A stretch of 64,000 nt of DNA from Chryseobacterium oleae (GTDB lineage Bacteria; Bacteroidota; Bacteroidia; Flavobacteriales; Weeksellaceae), in contig NZ_FOVD01000001.1 of the NCBI RefSeq assembly GCF_900115055.1, forward strand, positions 1,364,001 to 1,428,000. Direction: 5' to 3'. The notes beneath the pieces were generated by a model. It searched no databases. It was not told the origin of the DNA and saw nothing but the letters and a program-made list of their open reading frames with translations. The translations under genes were made by a program, and so were the position numbers. Shown piece by piece: positions 17,019 through 25,354 of this stretch. The stretch's first letter is position 1; each line of letters starts with the position of its first letter.

Positions 17019-17044
17019 AGGCATCTCATTGAATGAGAAGCCTT
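17019..17044 (-). terminator. Terminator of the sigma factor operon
   Basis: AAGGC and CTCATT pair with AATGAG and GCCTT in an interrupted hairpin that ends 13 bases beyond the stop codon of the membrane protein gene, with a T run on the minus strand. Confidence 0.75.
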
Positions 17045-17057
17045 AATATCTATTGAA

Positions 17058-17672
17058 TTAAAAAGCTTTTTCTTCCGCCTGGCTCAGTTCTCTGTAGTTT
17101 TTTCTGAGATCGGACAGAATTTTACCGTAAGTTCTTTTATAAGTTACATACAAAATATACAATCCGAGGAGCAGACAGAATGTAAATAGTACATAATTTC
17201 CCATTCCGGGTACCATCGTTTCGGGATTGGTATGGGTTGTAGTATCATGAACGCTATTAAAACCGTCTTTTGAACCTGCCATCACTTCTTTTGTATAGAG
17301 AGCAAAATGAATCAGATTATCCAGAATAACCAGAAAAAAGGAAATTCCTGCGTAGCCGAAGATCAGCTTTCTCAGGTTCAGAATGTTTTTCATTAATGAT
17401 AAAGAATCCTGTCCGGTTTTCAATCTGCGGAACAACAACACAATAAGAATGACAAATCCGGAGAACAAGATCATTCTCCAATAAGGAAACGCACCATTGA
17501 TATAGCCGTACACCGACCAAAGTATAATTTCTATCAAACCAACCACGAATAAAGTTTTCGCCACAGAAATAGATTTCTGCCTGATCATGGAATAAATTTC
17601 GTTTTCCGAATAGTCTTTAAATTCCACTTCTTCTTTATTCCAGTCTTTTTTCAAAAGTTCCAAATCTTCCAT
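17058..17672 (-). CDS. Membrane protein co-transcribed with an ECF sigma factor (possible anti-sigma partner)
   Basis: The 204-residue product has a soluble N-terminal segment (MEDLELLKKDWNKEEVEFKDYSENEIYSMI) and four membrane helices starting near residue 36. It begins one base after the sigma gene's stop, so the pair is translationally linked. In Bacteroidota, sigma genes are often followed by a membrane protein with such a charged N-terminus. An anti-sigma role is an inference from this arrangement; no zinc anti-sigma motif (HxxxCxxC) is present. Confidence 0.65.
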   Translation of the reverse strand: MEDLELLKKDWNKEEVEFKDYSENEIYSMIRQKSISVAKTLFVVGLIEIILWSVYGYINGAFPYWRMILFSGFVILIVLLFRRLKTGQDSLSLMKNILNLRKLIFGYAGISFFLVILDNLIHFALYTKEVMAGSKDGFNSVHDTTTHTNPETMVPGMGNYVLFTFCLLLGLYILYVTYKRTYGKILSDLRKNYRELSQAEEKAF

Positions 17673-17673
17673 A

Positions 17674-18171
17674 TTATTTTGTGTTTATTTTGGTTTTTAA
17701 ATTATTCTTTGCCCTGTTCATTTTCACTCTTGCATTCCCTTCCGTTATTCCCAGGATCTCTCCAATTTCTCTGTAAGGCTTATCTTCGAGATACATCATG
17801 ATCAAAGCCTTTTCTACATCAGACAGTTCATGAATGGCTTTATACATTCTTTTCAGTTTGTGCTCATCATCTTCGTATGCTTCATATTCCATTTTTAAAG
17901 TGGACACATCGATATCAGCATGCTGAATTTGTTTTTTCTGAGGCTTCCGGAAAAGAGTCATTGCCGTATTCAGGGCGACTTTATACATCCAGGTCGAGAA
18001 CTTGGCTTCTCCTTTAAATCCCGGAAAAGATCTCCAAAGCTGGACTGTAATTTCCTGAAAGAGATCTTCATGGTCTTCAGCGTTATCAGTATATATCCTG
18101 CATATTTTGTGGATAAGCCTCTGATTGGGCTTAAAAAAATCGACAAAAGTTTTTTCCAGTTCTGTGCTCAT
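17674..18171 (-). CDS. ECF-type RNA polymerase sigma factor
   Basis: The 165-residue protein contains sigma region 2 (HEDLFQEITVQLWRSFPGFKGEAKFSTWMYKVALNTA, about residues 34-70) and region 4 (LSDVEKALIMMYLEDKPYREIGEILGITEGNARVKMNRAKNNL, about 116-158). It lacks region 3, as extracytoplasmic-function factors do. It leads a two-gene operon with a membrane protein. The signal it answers cannot be read from the sequence. Confidence 0.93.
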   Translation of the reverse strand: MSTELEKTFVDFFKPNQRLIHKICRIYTDNAEDHEDLFQEITVQLWRSFPGFKGEAKFSTWMYKVALNTAMTLFRKPQKKQIQHADIDVSTLKMEYEAYEDDEHKLKRMYKAIHELSDVEKALIMMYLEDKPYREIGEILGITEGNARVKMNRAKNNLKTKINTK

Positions 18172-18230
18172 GTTTTATGAGTGGGAAGTTTTTATTTTCG
18201 TTACATCTTTTTTTCAAAAAAAATAAAAAA

Positions 18231-18254
18231 CGGCATCTCATTGCTGAAATGCCG
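18231..18254 (-). terminator. Terminator of the DUF2147 gene
   Basis: CGGCAT (18231-18236) pairs with ATGCCG (18249-18254); on the minus strand the stem is followed by a T-rich stretch. It lies 25 bases past the stop codon. Confidence 0.75.
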
Positions 18255-18278
18255 TCTTATCATTTTATTTAAACCTGA

Positions 18279-18698
18279 TTAGTTTACTTTATCCCAGGTC
18301 TGAGTTCTTCCGAATACAGAAACCCCCATATATCCTCTTACATTAAGTTTGTCACCACTTTTTGTAATGGTACACTTATATGTTTTACCTGATTTAGGAT
18401 CTGTAATAGTTCCTCCTGTAAATTCATCTCCATCTTTTTTAAGACCTCTGATGATTTCCATGCCTAAGATTGGTTTTCCTTTTCTGTCGTCTTTACATCC
18501 CGTGCAATTTGGATCTGCCGGCTTTATAAGCAACTGGGAAACTTTTCCGTAATACTTTCCGTCTGACTTTTTAAAGATTTCTACCACAGATTTAGCCTGC
18601 TTCGTTTCATCATCTATAGTCTTCCATTTCCCTTCAATCTGTGCAAACGATAATACGCCAAACAGAGAGAGTACGAATGTTAATAATAATTTTTTCAT
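18279..18698 (-). CDS. DUF2147 domain protein, exported
   Basis: The 139-residue product has a signal peptide (MKKLLLTFVLSLFGVLSFAQ) and the DUF2147 core: IEGKWKTIDDETKQAKSVVEI, DGKYYGKVSQL, the PNCTGCKDDRKGKPILGMEII segment and LNVRGYMGVSVFGRTQTW. The domain is a small lipocalin-like barrel of unknown ligand, found mostly as a single-domain periplasmic protein. It stands alone. Only the family can be called. Confidence 0.88.
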   Translation of the reverse strand: MKKLLLTFVLSLFGVLSFAQIEGKWKTIDDETKQAKSVVEIFKKSDGKYYGKVSQLLIKPADPNCTGCKDDRKGKPILGMEIIRGLKKDGDEFTGGTITDPKSGKTYKCTITKSGDKLNVRGYMGVSVFGRTQTWDKVN

Positions 18699-18835
18699 AT
18701 TTCTTATAGTTTTAATTCCGATATACGTTTTTTGTTATGTATCTATTGCTAAAAGTATAAATTAAATTTTAAACAGACAAAAACTTTTATTATACAAAGC
18801 ATATGATAGGCCAAAGTTCCGGAATGTGGGGTACA

Positions 18836-18913
18836 GGATTCGAACCAGCAATCAGCAACAAAAACTCTACAACCCTAAAACGCTCCGACTCTCAAACCCT
18901 CCGACTCTCAAAC
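18836..18913. repeat. Composite word repeat: TTCGAACCAGCAA + CTCCGACTCTCAAACC
   Basis: The stretch contains GGATTCGAACCAGCAATC, then CAACCCTAAAACGCTCC and two copies of CCGACTCTCAAAC. The same words in the same order recur at 35483-35701, and in reverse orientation at 44020-44190. It directly abuts the stop codon of the sulfatase gene. Confidence 0.7.
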
Positions 18914-20842
18914 TTATTTAAGTTTCCTGTTGATCACCCTGTCCATATAATCCTGGAACCAGGCTTTCGCCGTCTGCATTTCTTTTTCTGTTTCCGGGGT
19001 TTTCAACTGGCCCATCAGGTTCTTTTCAAAGCCGAGATCATTTTTATCGTATATCCCTGTGATCTGCTTTCCATCGAACCGGTACATATGATTTCCGATG
19101 ATGAACTGTTCTGAACTTCCGTCAGAATTCACCACGATAGAAGGGTATTTTTTATCGCTCACGAGACTTCTTCCCCAGCTTCTGATCTGTTTGTTGTACC
19201 CGATAAGATCTGCCAGTGTAGGATAAATATCGATTTGCTGAGCAGTTTCAGGATTCACGCCTTTCAGATTGTATTCCGGATTGGGAGAATAGAAGATCAG
19301 CGGAACGGCAAAACGGTTCATAGCTTTTTCATATTCGCCGTAAGCGATCTGGTTGGTATGATCTCCTGTGAACACGAAAATGGTATTATTGAACCAAGGT
19401 TCTTTTTTCGCGGTTTCAAAATATTTTTTAATAGAGTAATCCGTGTACTGGATTGGCTCATGCATTTCTATCGTTCCTTTTTTAAATTTTCCTTTGTATT
19501 TCTCAGGGATTTTAAACGGATGGTGAGACGAAGCTGTAAATACCGTCGTCATAAAAGGTTGTTTTTTCCCTACATTCTTTGCAAAATACTGCAGAAACGG
19601 TTCATCCCAAATAGCCCACATTCCGTCGAAATCTTCATCATGATTGTATTCATTCTTCCCGAAATAATGTTTAAATCCTAAGATATTTCCAAATCCGAGG
19701 AAGCCCATCGATCCGTTCGGAGCTCCGTGGTAGAAAGAGGTATCATAGCCCAGATCATTACAAACTGAAACAATAGACTGGATTTTCTGGTTGGAATACG
19801 GTGAACTTGTAAAAGCATCTGTAAGACTTGGAATTCCCGCCAATACACTGCTCATCCCATGGATAGACTGTCGTCCATTTGCAAAAGTATTGGGAAAAAT
19901 TAAACTCTGCCCTGCGAGACTATCTATAAAAGGCGTATAGGAAACGTAACCGTTGATGTTTTTATCTTTATTAAAAGCTCCTGAGTATTCTCTACCAAAA
20001 GATTCAACAATAAAAATGACAATATTGGGACGGTTCTCTACTTTTCTATCGTATATTTTGTAAGGCTGAACATTGTCTGTGATAAACTTTTCGTCTACAA
20101 AATGAACTTCTTTAAAATTATTGGTTCCTAATGTTCTAAAAAATGAAAATGTACTGTTCAATACGATATTTCCCTGAAGTGGATTGACTACAAAACGGTT
20201 GGCATCCACCAAATTGATGGGCCTTGTACTGTGTTTGAAATCACCACGGATTCCTCCCACCACCAAAACAGCGGTCCCACAAAGAACGAGTACCGACCAG
20301 ATAAAGTACGGAATAAGCTTTAAAGGTTTCTGCTCCGTCACTTTTACCTTTTTGTAAAGGAAGACCCAAAGTGCCATTAACACGACAAACCATATCAGAA
20401 CAAATGGATGCTGCCCTACAGAAACTGTGAATACTTTGAAGACATTGGATTCGTGTTTTGCTACTTCCATAGCGGTAGATGTCAGTCTTGCCTGTGAAAA
20501 CTTGTAGTAGATAAAATCTCCGAAATTCATCGCATAAGCAATGCCGTTGGTGATAAAATACAGCCAGAACAAAACAGTCTGATAACCTTTCCTGGTATTG
20601 ATAACAATAGGAACAAGGCTCAACAGAATAAACAAAGCATTCACATACAAGATCGCCGTGGTATCAAATGCGGTCCCATGAAACGCAAGGTTGAAATAAT
20701 CTGAAACAGAGTCCACTTTGATGAGTTCTTTATTGAAATACCAAAACAAAAGCCGGGCAATCTGATAAAAAACGTATGCTAAGAAAATCCGGTACAAAAG
20801 TGCCAGAACTTCCTGTTTTCTAAATTCTTTAAAAAATTTCAT
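18914..20842 (-). CDS. LTA synthase family sulfatase / phosphoglycerol transferase-like membrane protein
   Basis: This 642-residue protein has about five N-terminal membrane helices and a periplasmic alkaline-phosphatase-fold domain from about residue 255. Visible are NIVIFIVESFGREYSG with the metal ligand Glu, TFANGRQSIHGMSSVLAGIPSL around the nucleophile, FTASSHHPF and FVFTGDHTN with metal-binding Asp-His. In Gram-negative bacteria this family adds or moves phosphoglycerol-type or phosphoethanolamine groups on surface glycans. It diverges from pssA, whose product makes phosphatidylserine, so a link through phospholipid head groups is plausible. The precise substrate is unknown. Confidence 0.88.
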   Translation of the reverse strand: MKFFKEFRKQEVLALLYRIFLAYVFYQIARLLFWYFNKELIKVDSVSDYFNLAFHGTAFDTTAILYVNALFILLSLVPIVINTRKGYQTVLFWLYFITNGIAYAMNFGDFIYYKFSQARLTSTAMEVAKHESNVFKVFTVSVGQHPFVLIWFVVLMALWVFLYKKVKVTEQKPLKLIPYFIWSVLVLCGTAVLVVGGIRGDFKHSTRPINLVDANRFVVNPLQGNIVLNSTFSFFRTLGTNNFKEVHFVDEKFITDNVQPYKIYDRKVENRPNIVIFIVESFGREYSGAFNKDKNINGYVSYTPFIDSLAGQSLIFPNTFANGRQSIHGMSSVLAGIPSLTDAFTSSPYSNQKIQSIVSVCNDLGYDTSFYHGAPNGSMGFLGFGNILGFKHYFGKNEYNHDEDFDGMWAIWDEPFLQYFAKNVGKKQPFMTTVFTASSHHPFKIPEKYKGKFKKGTIEMHEPIQYTDYSIKKYFETAKKEPWFNNTIFVFTGDHTNQIAYGEYEKAMNRFAVPLIFYSPNPEYNLKGVNPETAQQIDIYPTLADLIGYNKQIRSWGRSLVSDKKYPSIVVNSDGSSEQFIIGNHMYRFDGKQITGIYDKNDLGFEKNLMGQLKTPETEKEMQTAKAWFQDYMDRVINRKLK

Positions 20843-20846
20843 TCGG

Positions 20847-20854
20847 CAAATTTA
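20847..20854 (-). promoter_or_regulatory. -7 box TAAATTTG of the sulfatase gene, 4 bases before ATG
   Basis: The minus strand reads TAAATTTG-CCGA-ATG, the same spacing as panD, queD and the 35.4 kb gene. Confidence 0.5.
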
Positions 20855-20918
20855 CATCAAAAACCGATTAATGTATTTTTTCCTTCCTAATATTTCGGTA
20901 TAAAGTTTGGAAAAACTG

Positions 20919-20926
20919 TATTTTTG
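20919..20926 (+). promoter_or_regulatory. -7 box TATTTTTG of pssA, 4 bases before ATG
   Basis: The plus strand reads TATTTTTG-TGAC-ATG. It supports the start at 20931 and excludes a longer frame from 20907. Confidence 0.5.
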
Positions 20927-20930
20927 TGAC

Positions 20931-21644
20931 ATGAATTTCATAAAAAATAATCTTGCCAATTTATTGACCCTTGCCAATTTATTTGCGGGCTGTATAGGGG
21001 CAATACATCTTATTCTGGGCGATTACCAGACAACGGCCATCTGTATCATTCTTTCTTCCATTTTTGATTTCTTTGACGGGTTTGTGGCCCGCGCTGTAAA
21101 ATCGAACTCCAATCTGGGACTTCAGCTGGATTCTCTGGCGGATATGGTGAGTTTCGGATTGATTCCCGGTCTTACGATGTATAAAGCTCTGGAACCGTTC
21201 GGAAATGAAATTTTAGGACTACATCTTCCTTTTGACATCAGTTATGTTGGTCTTCTCGTGACTATTTTCTCATGTCTGAGATTGGCTATTTTTAATCTTG
21301 ATGAGGAGCAGCGTTATTATTTTAAAGGGCTGAATACGCCTACCAACACGGTATTGCTGTTTGGACTGTATTATGCTTTCAAAGAAACCGGAACTTTTGG
21401 ATTCTTATTTGATAATGCATTGTTTCTGGTATTATTAACGGTTATCACGTCATGGCTTCTGATCAGCCCGATCAAGATGATGGCGATGAAATTCAAATCG
21501 AAAAAGCTGCAGGACAATTACCCGAAAGTTATTTTATTAGGTGGCGGAATTGCTATTCTGATTATATTTCAGATCGTAGGGATTCCAATGCTTGTTATTT
21601 ATTATATATTAGTATCGCTGGTTTTTCAAAGACAGTTGGGATAG
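20931..21644 (+). CDS. pssA: CDP-diacylglycerol--serine O-phosphatidyltransferase
   Basis: PssA makes phosphatidylserine from CDP-diacylglycerol and serine, the precursor of phosphatidylethanolamine. The 237-residue integral membrane protein carries the CDP-alcohol phosphotransferase signature with DFFDGFVAR, SNLGLQLDSLADMVSFG (D-G-x2-A-R...G-x3-D-x3-D form) at about residues 44-77. The start at 20931 (MNFIKNNLANLL) follows a -7 box by four bases. Its divergent neighbour is the LTA-synthase-like sulfatase, and both products act on the cytoplasmic membrane. Confidence 0.95.
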   Translation: MNFIKNNLANLLTLANLFAGCIGAIHLILGDYQTTAICIILSSIFDFFDGFVARAVKSNSNLGLQLDSLADMVSFGLIPGLTMYKALEPFGNEILGLHLPFDISYVGLLVTIFSCLRLAIFNLDEEQRYYFKGLNTPTNTVLLFGLYYAFKETGTFGFLFDNALFLVLLTVITSWLLISPIKMMAMKFKSKKLQDNYPKVILLGGGIAILIIFQIVGIPMLVIYYILVSLVFQRQLG

Positions 21645-21720
21645 ATGTTAGACGTCAGATATCAGACATCAGATGTCAGACTTTAATCATCGAATTAACA
21701 TATCATCAAATCAGCACATT
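21644..21720. repeat. Word repeat: TCAGACATCAGATGTCAGAC + AACATATCATCAAATCAGC
   Basis: The gap between pssA and the exonuclease gene holds overlapping TCAGA words also seen at 34700-34738, 35505-35530 and 44175-44195, then ATATCATCAAATCAGCACAT, a word that also flanks the four-helix-bundle gene at 59.2-59.6 kb. Confidence 0.6.
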
Positions 21721-21747
21721 ATTTTAACCCATTTTCAAATTAAAGAA

Positions 21748-22512
21748 ATGAATTTAAAACTCCATAAACCCCTTTGTATTTTTGACCTTGAAACTACAGG
21801 AACGAATATCGGAAAAGACAAAATCGTAGAAATCTGCATTTTAAAAGTAAACCCGGATGCATCCAGAGAAAGCAAAACCTGGCGTGTAAACCCGGAAATG
21901 CCTATTCCCAACGAATCCAGCTTAATACACGGAATTTATGATGAAGATGTAAAGGATGCTCCAACGTTCAGAGATATTGCTCCAAAGGTGATGGAAATGC
22001 TTGCAGGAAGTGATTTGGGAGGATTTAATTCCAACCGTTTCGATGTTCCGCTTCTGGCTGAAGAGCTTCTGAGAGTTGAAATTGATTTTGACTTGAGTAA
22101 ATTCAGACTGGTGGATGCACAGACTATTTTCCACAAAAAAGAACCAAGAAACCTGGGAGCTGCCTATCAGTTCTACTGTGGAAAGGTTCTGGAAAACGCC
22201 CACTCTGCCGAGGCTGATGTGATGGCTACTTTCGAAGTCCTGGACGCACAGGTGGGAAAATATGACGATATCCCGAATGAGATTGCTCCTTTAAGTGAAT
22301 TTACGTTCCATAATAAAAATGCTGACCTTGCCGGATTCATCGGGTATAATGATAAAACGGAAGCTGTTTTCAATTTTGGAAAATATAAAGGTCAGGTGGT
22401 AAAAGCTGTATTCCAGAAGGATTTAGGCTATTACGGATGGCTTCAGAATGCGGATTTCCCGTTGTACACGAAGAAAGTCTTCACCAAAATTCAACTATCA
22501 AGCAAATTTTAA
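21748..22512 (+). CDS. 3'-5' exonuclease (DEDDh, DNA polymerase III epsilon-like) with C-terminal DUF3820-like region
   Basis: The 254-residue product starts at 21748 (MNLKLHKPLCIFDLETTG). The exonuclease motifs are FDLETTG (Exo I), FNSNRFDVPLL (Exo II) and HSAEADVMAT (Exo III with His and Asp), in the first 175 residues. The last 55 residues (FNFGKYKGQVVKAVFQKDLGYYGWL) match the short DUF3820-type module. Such stand-alone exonucleases act in DNA repair or nucleic-acid turnover rather than as a fixed replicase subunit. The next gene begins after a 3-base gap. Confidence 0.88.
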   Translation: MNLKLHKPLCIFDLETTGTNIGKDKIVEICILKVNPDASRESKTWRVNPEMPIPNESSLIHGIYDEDVKDAPTFRDIAPKVMEMLAGSDLGGFNSNRFDVPLLAEELLRVEIDFDLSKFRLVDAQTIFHKKEPRNLGAAYQFYCGKVLENAHSAEADVMATFEVLDAQVGKYDDIPNEIAPLSEFTFHNKNADLAGFIGYNDKTEAVFNFGKYKGQVVKAVFQKDLGYYGWLQNADFPLYTKKVFTKIQLSSKF

Positions 22513-22515
22513 TAC

Positions 22516-22917
22516 ATGTCAGATCTGGTCCGTTTTAAATTTTACGAAACCGCCCTTGAAGCCAACAGGGACAAACAGATCCTTGCCGAAAACGGAGTGA
22601 ACGGTTTCATTGCCAACGAACAGCTCATCCAGTCTGACTGGCTGCTTTCACAGGCTGTGGGCGGTATTCAGCTTCAGGTGTTTGAAGATGATCTGGAAAA
22701 AGCGAAACAGATTCTTCAGGATTATAATGACAATGAAGCCTATTCATTGGAGGTAGAACATACCATCAAGGATCCGGCATTTGATTTTGTATGCCCGAAA
22801 TGCGGTTCTAATCACATTTACAGAGACGACAGGGCGACGAGCTTCTTTGGAATCTCCATTTTGTCCAGTCAGAAGTTTGTATGTTACTATTGTGGGAATG
22901 AGTTTACGCATCAATAG
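22516..22917 (+). CDS. DUF2007-domain protein with C-terminal zinc ribbon
   Basis: The 133-residue product has an N-terminal DUF2007 domain (VRFKFYETALEANRDKQILAENGVNGFIANE..., residues 5-75), a ferredoxin-like fold annotated as putative signal-transducing. Its C-terminus has two CxxC pairs, CPKCG at about 94 and CYYCG at about 125, forming a likely zinc ribbon. It follows the exonuclease gene after 3 bases and is surely co-transcribed. The role is unknown. Confidence 0.8.
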   Translation: MSDLVRFKFYETALEANRDKQILAENGVNGFIANEQLIQSDWLLSQAVGGIQLQVFEDDLEKAKQILQDYNDNEAYSLEVEHTIKDPAFDFVCPKCGSNHIYRDDRATSFFGISILSSQKFVCYYCGNEFTHQ

Positions 22918-22984
22918 TATTTAAGATTTAAAATAATTAGAGATTACTTCATCTTTACACATAAAACATCAATAATTAAGAGTT

Positions 22985-23590
22985 ATGAAAATCATTTGTA
23001 TTGGAAGAAACTACAGCGAACATGCGAAAGAATTAGGAAACGAAATTCCTGAACAACCGGTTATTTTCATGAAACCAGACACAGCGGTTTTAAAAGGAAA
23101 CGATTTTTACATTCCTGAATTTTCAGATGATGTACATTATGAGCTGGAAGTGGTTGTAAAGATTTCAAAAGGTGGGAAATACATTCAAAAAGAAGTGGCC
23201 CACAAACATTATGATGAAATCAGCTTAGGAATAGATTTTACGGCAAGAGATCTTCAGAGCGAACTTAAATCGAAAGGCCTTCCGTGGGAGCTTGCCAAAG
23301 GTTTTGACGGTTCTGCAGTAGTAGGAAACTTTTTCAACAAAGAGAGCTATGATCTGGAAGGACTTCAGTTTTCACTTCTGCAAAACAAAGAAAAAGTTCA
23401 GGATGGTAATACAAAAGATATGATCTTCAGTATTGATGACATCATTGCTTTTGCTTCCCAGTATTTTACCTTGAGAGTGGGTGACCTTATTTTTACAGGA
23501 ACACCAAAAGGAGTAGGAAAAGTAAATGAAAACGACGTCATGGAAGCTTATCTGAAAGATGAGAAAATTCTTGATATCCGAATATTATAA
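22985..23590 (+). CDS. Fumarylacetoacetate hydrolase family protein
   Basis: The 201-residue product is a single FAH domain: IICIGRNYSEHAKELGNEIPEQPVIFMKP, the metal-binding HYELEVVVKI (E-x-E), GIDFTARDLQ and IFTGTPKGVG near the C-terminus. Family members cleave carbon-carbon bonds of acylpyruvates or decarboxylate oxaloacetate, using magnesium. The short length fits the YcgM-type fumarylpyruvate hydrolase/oxaloacetate decarboxylase group. The substrate is not decided by sequence. Confidence 0.92.
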   Translation: MKIICIGRNYSEHAKELGNEIPEQPVIFMKPDTAVLKGNDFYIPEFSDDVHYELEVVVKISKGGKYIQKEVAHKHYDEISLGIDFTARDLQSELKSKGLPWELAKGFDGSAVVGNFFNKESYDLEGLQFSLLQNKEKVQDGNTKDMIFSIDDIIAFASQYFTLRVGDLIFTGTPKGVGKVNENDVMEAYLKDEKILDIRIL

Positions 23591-23650
23591 GTATTTAACA
23601 TAAAATTTTGGCATTTTTTTCTTACCTTTAGAATAACAAAATTAGAGGTC

Positions 23651-24088
23651 ATGATAAATATTGTACTACCCGTAGATTTTGGGGACAAAACAGAACAGCT
23701 TGTAGACGGAGCCGTAAAATTTGCAAAACAGTTAAACGGCAGAATCTTTCTGATTCACGTAGCGCCATCGGATATTGGTTTTGCTATCGGTGATATGGGA
23801 TATCAATATTTTCCTGAGGTAGAAGCCAACGAGATCAGAGAAGAGCTGGTACAGCTGAATAAGATTGAGCAGCGCATTATAGCACAGGATATAGACTGCG
23901 AGCACCTTTTAAAACAGGGCATCGCCAAGGACACCATTCTGGACTATGCCAAGGCTAAAAATGCAGATTATATCGTCATGGGATCCCACGGAAGAAGTGG
24001 AATTTATGATGTTTTTGTAGGAAGCTTAACGAAAGGGCTTACAAAAGATTCACCCGTTCCGGTACTGGTACTTCCCATCCACGACTAG
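23651..24088 (+). CDS. Universal stress protein (UspA family)
   Basis: The 145-residue product is a single Usp domain with N-terminal NIVLPVDFGD, VDGAVKFAKQLNGRIFLIHVAP, and the ATP-binding signature VMGSHGRSGIYDVFVGSLTKGLTKDSPVPVLVLP near the C-terminus (G-x2-G-x9-G-S/T type). These proteins bind ATP as dimers and respond to stress. A bidirectional terminator separates it from the small membrane protein gene. Confidence 0.92.
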   Translation: MINIVLPVDFGDKTEQLVDGAVKFAKQLNGRIFLIHVAPSDIGFAIGDMGYQYFPEVEANEIREELVQLNKIEQRIIAQDIDCEHLLKQGIAKDTILDYAKAKNADYIVMGSHGRSGIYDVFVGSLTKGLTKDSPVPVLVLPIHD

Positions 24089-24113
24089 AAAGAATTAAAT
24101 TTTAACTGTTAAT

Positions 24114-24150
24114 AAAAAAACCGATCAGACCTAAGTCCGATCGGTTTTTT
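24114..24150. terminator. Bidirectional terminator between usp and DUF6341 genes
   Basis: AAAAAACCGATC and GATCGGTTTTTT pair with an inner GAC/GTC stem and a CTAA loop, and T runs on both strands serve convergent genes. Confidence 0.9.
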
Positions 24151-24167
24151 ACTATATAACCAATTAA

Positions 24168-24401
24168 TTAACCTTCTTTTTTATAGATCTTTGGATCGTA
24201 GTAAGGGTTCTTACCCTCAGTCGGAGAATAATAGTCTTTATCTTTATCACCACCTAGAGTTACTACCAATACATAGCACCAGTAAGTAAACAGTACGCAG
24301 CAAACGATAAATAAAATCCAGTTTAGAACATTTCCAAATGCATCAAAAAAACCGAAGGCCCATTTGAAAACTTTACTTAAGAATAACCAGAAAGACGTCA
24401 T
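24168..24401 (-). CDS. Small membrane protein, DUF6341-type
   Basis: This 77-residue protein has one long hydrophobic helix (WILFIVCCVLFTYWCYVLVVTLGG, about 28-50) and a charged tail KDKDYYSPTEGKNPYYDPK. It is divergent from the DUF6427 gene with 42 bases between the ATGs. The placement next to DUF6427 and DUF3109 genes is common in Flavobacteriia as I recall it, which supports the family name. The function is unknown. Confidence 0.75.
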   Translation of the reverse strand: MTSFWLFLSKVFKWAFGFFDAFGNVLNWILFIVCCVLFTYWCYVLVVTLGGDKDKDYYSPTEGKNPYYDPKIYKKEG

Positions 24402-24419
24402 TATTTTCCTTTTTTAAAT

Positions 24420-24427
24420 TAACTTTG
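24420..24427 (+). promoter_or_regulatory. -7 box TAACTTTG of the DUF6427 gene
   Basis: TAACTTTG lies 16 bases before the ATG at 24444 inside the 42-base divergent gap, giving a leader of about 11 bases. Confidence 0.5.
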
Positions 24428-24443
24428 TACAAATTTATAAAAA

Positions 24444-25349
24444 ATGTTTAAATTACTTTCAAAAGAAAGCAATATTTTTTCAATTCCTGTTTATATTGGT
24501 TTTCTTCTATTAGTAGTTATAATATTTAACATACTGAATTTCAACACATATGAAGCCGTTATTGCCGGGGTAACTTTCCTGGGAATTGCTTTGGGATATT
24601 TTTGTTTTCACAGCATTGCGCTTAATTATCAGACGCATCTGCCGTTATTCCTGTATACATTTTTTATTTTCGGACTTTATCCTGGAAATCTGGACATTGG
24701 AATTGCGGTTTCTTTGCTTACCAATTCTTTTCTGCTTCTGCTCCTGACGAGTGCGGATGAAGACATCAGAAAGAAGTCGTATGTCCTGGTAGGAGCCATC
24801 GTTGCTTTGAATTTTATTTTCCTTCCCACCACCTGGCCCATGGCCCTTTTCGTGATTGTTCACGTGATTGCTACTTCTCAAAAAATAAGCTTAAATCTCT
24901 TCAGATTTCTCTTAGGAACCATATTAATTGCATTCAGTTATTTCTCCATCATGTTTTTTTTCAGTTTTACCTCATGGAATATAGATTATTTCCCGTTTGG
25001 AAAAATGAAACCTATGACGGATTATACGGATCTCTTTCCCCTGATTCCTATTTTACTGATGCTGATTTATGCGGTATACGACCACTTCACCAACTATAAC
25101 AAAAAAAGCCCGATAAGCAGATATAAGTATACGTTTCTGCTTGTTTTCTCACTGGCTCAGCTGGTGACGATTATTCTGTATATGAATAAAAACTATGAGT
25201 ATTTACTGCTTCTGGCATTTCCGTCGAGCATTATCCTGAGCAGGATGATGAGATTCTTGCCTAAATACTGGATGCAGGAGGTAGGCTTATGGCTTATCAT
25301 TATAAGTTTGATTGCTTTTAAAGCAGGTACGTATTTTGATTTATTTTAA
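24444..25349 (+). CDS. DUF6427 polytopic membrane protein
   Basis: This 301-residue protein is almost entirely hydrophobic, with about nine membrane helices spaced as in small polytopic proteins with a repeated aromatic FLLLLLTSADEDIR loop near residue 100. No catalytic motif is visible. The downstream DUF3109 gene starts 5 bases after its stop, so the two form an operon, and the small DUF6341 gene diverges from it. This conserved trio suggests a shared envelope role, but no function is known. Confidence 0.75.
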   Translation: MFKLLSKESNIFSIPVYIGFLLLVVIIFNILNFNTYEAVIAGVTFLGIALGYFCFHSIALNYQTHLPLFLYTFFIFGLYPGNLDIGIAVSLLTNSFLLLLLTSADEDIRKKSYVLVGAIVALNFIFLPTTWPMALFVIVHVIATSQKISLNLFRFLLGTILIAFSYFSIMFFFSFTSWNIDYFPFGKMKPMTDYTDLFPLIPILLMLIYAVYDHFTNYNKKSPISRYKYTFLLVFSLAQLVTIILYMNKNYEYLLLLAFPSSIILSRMMRFLPKYWMQEVGLWLIIISLIAFKAGTYFDLF

Positions 25350-25354
25350 AGATT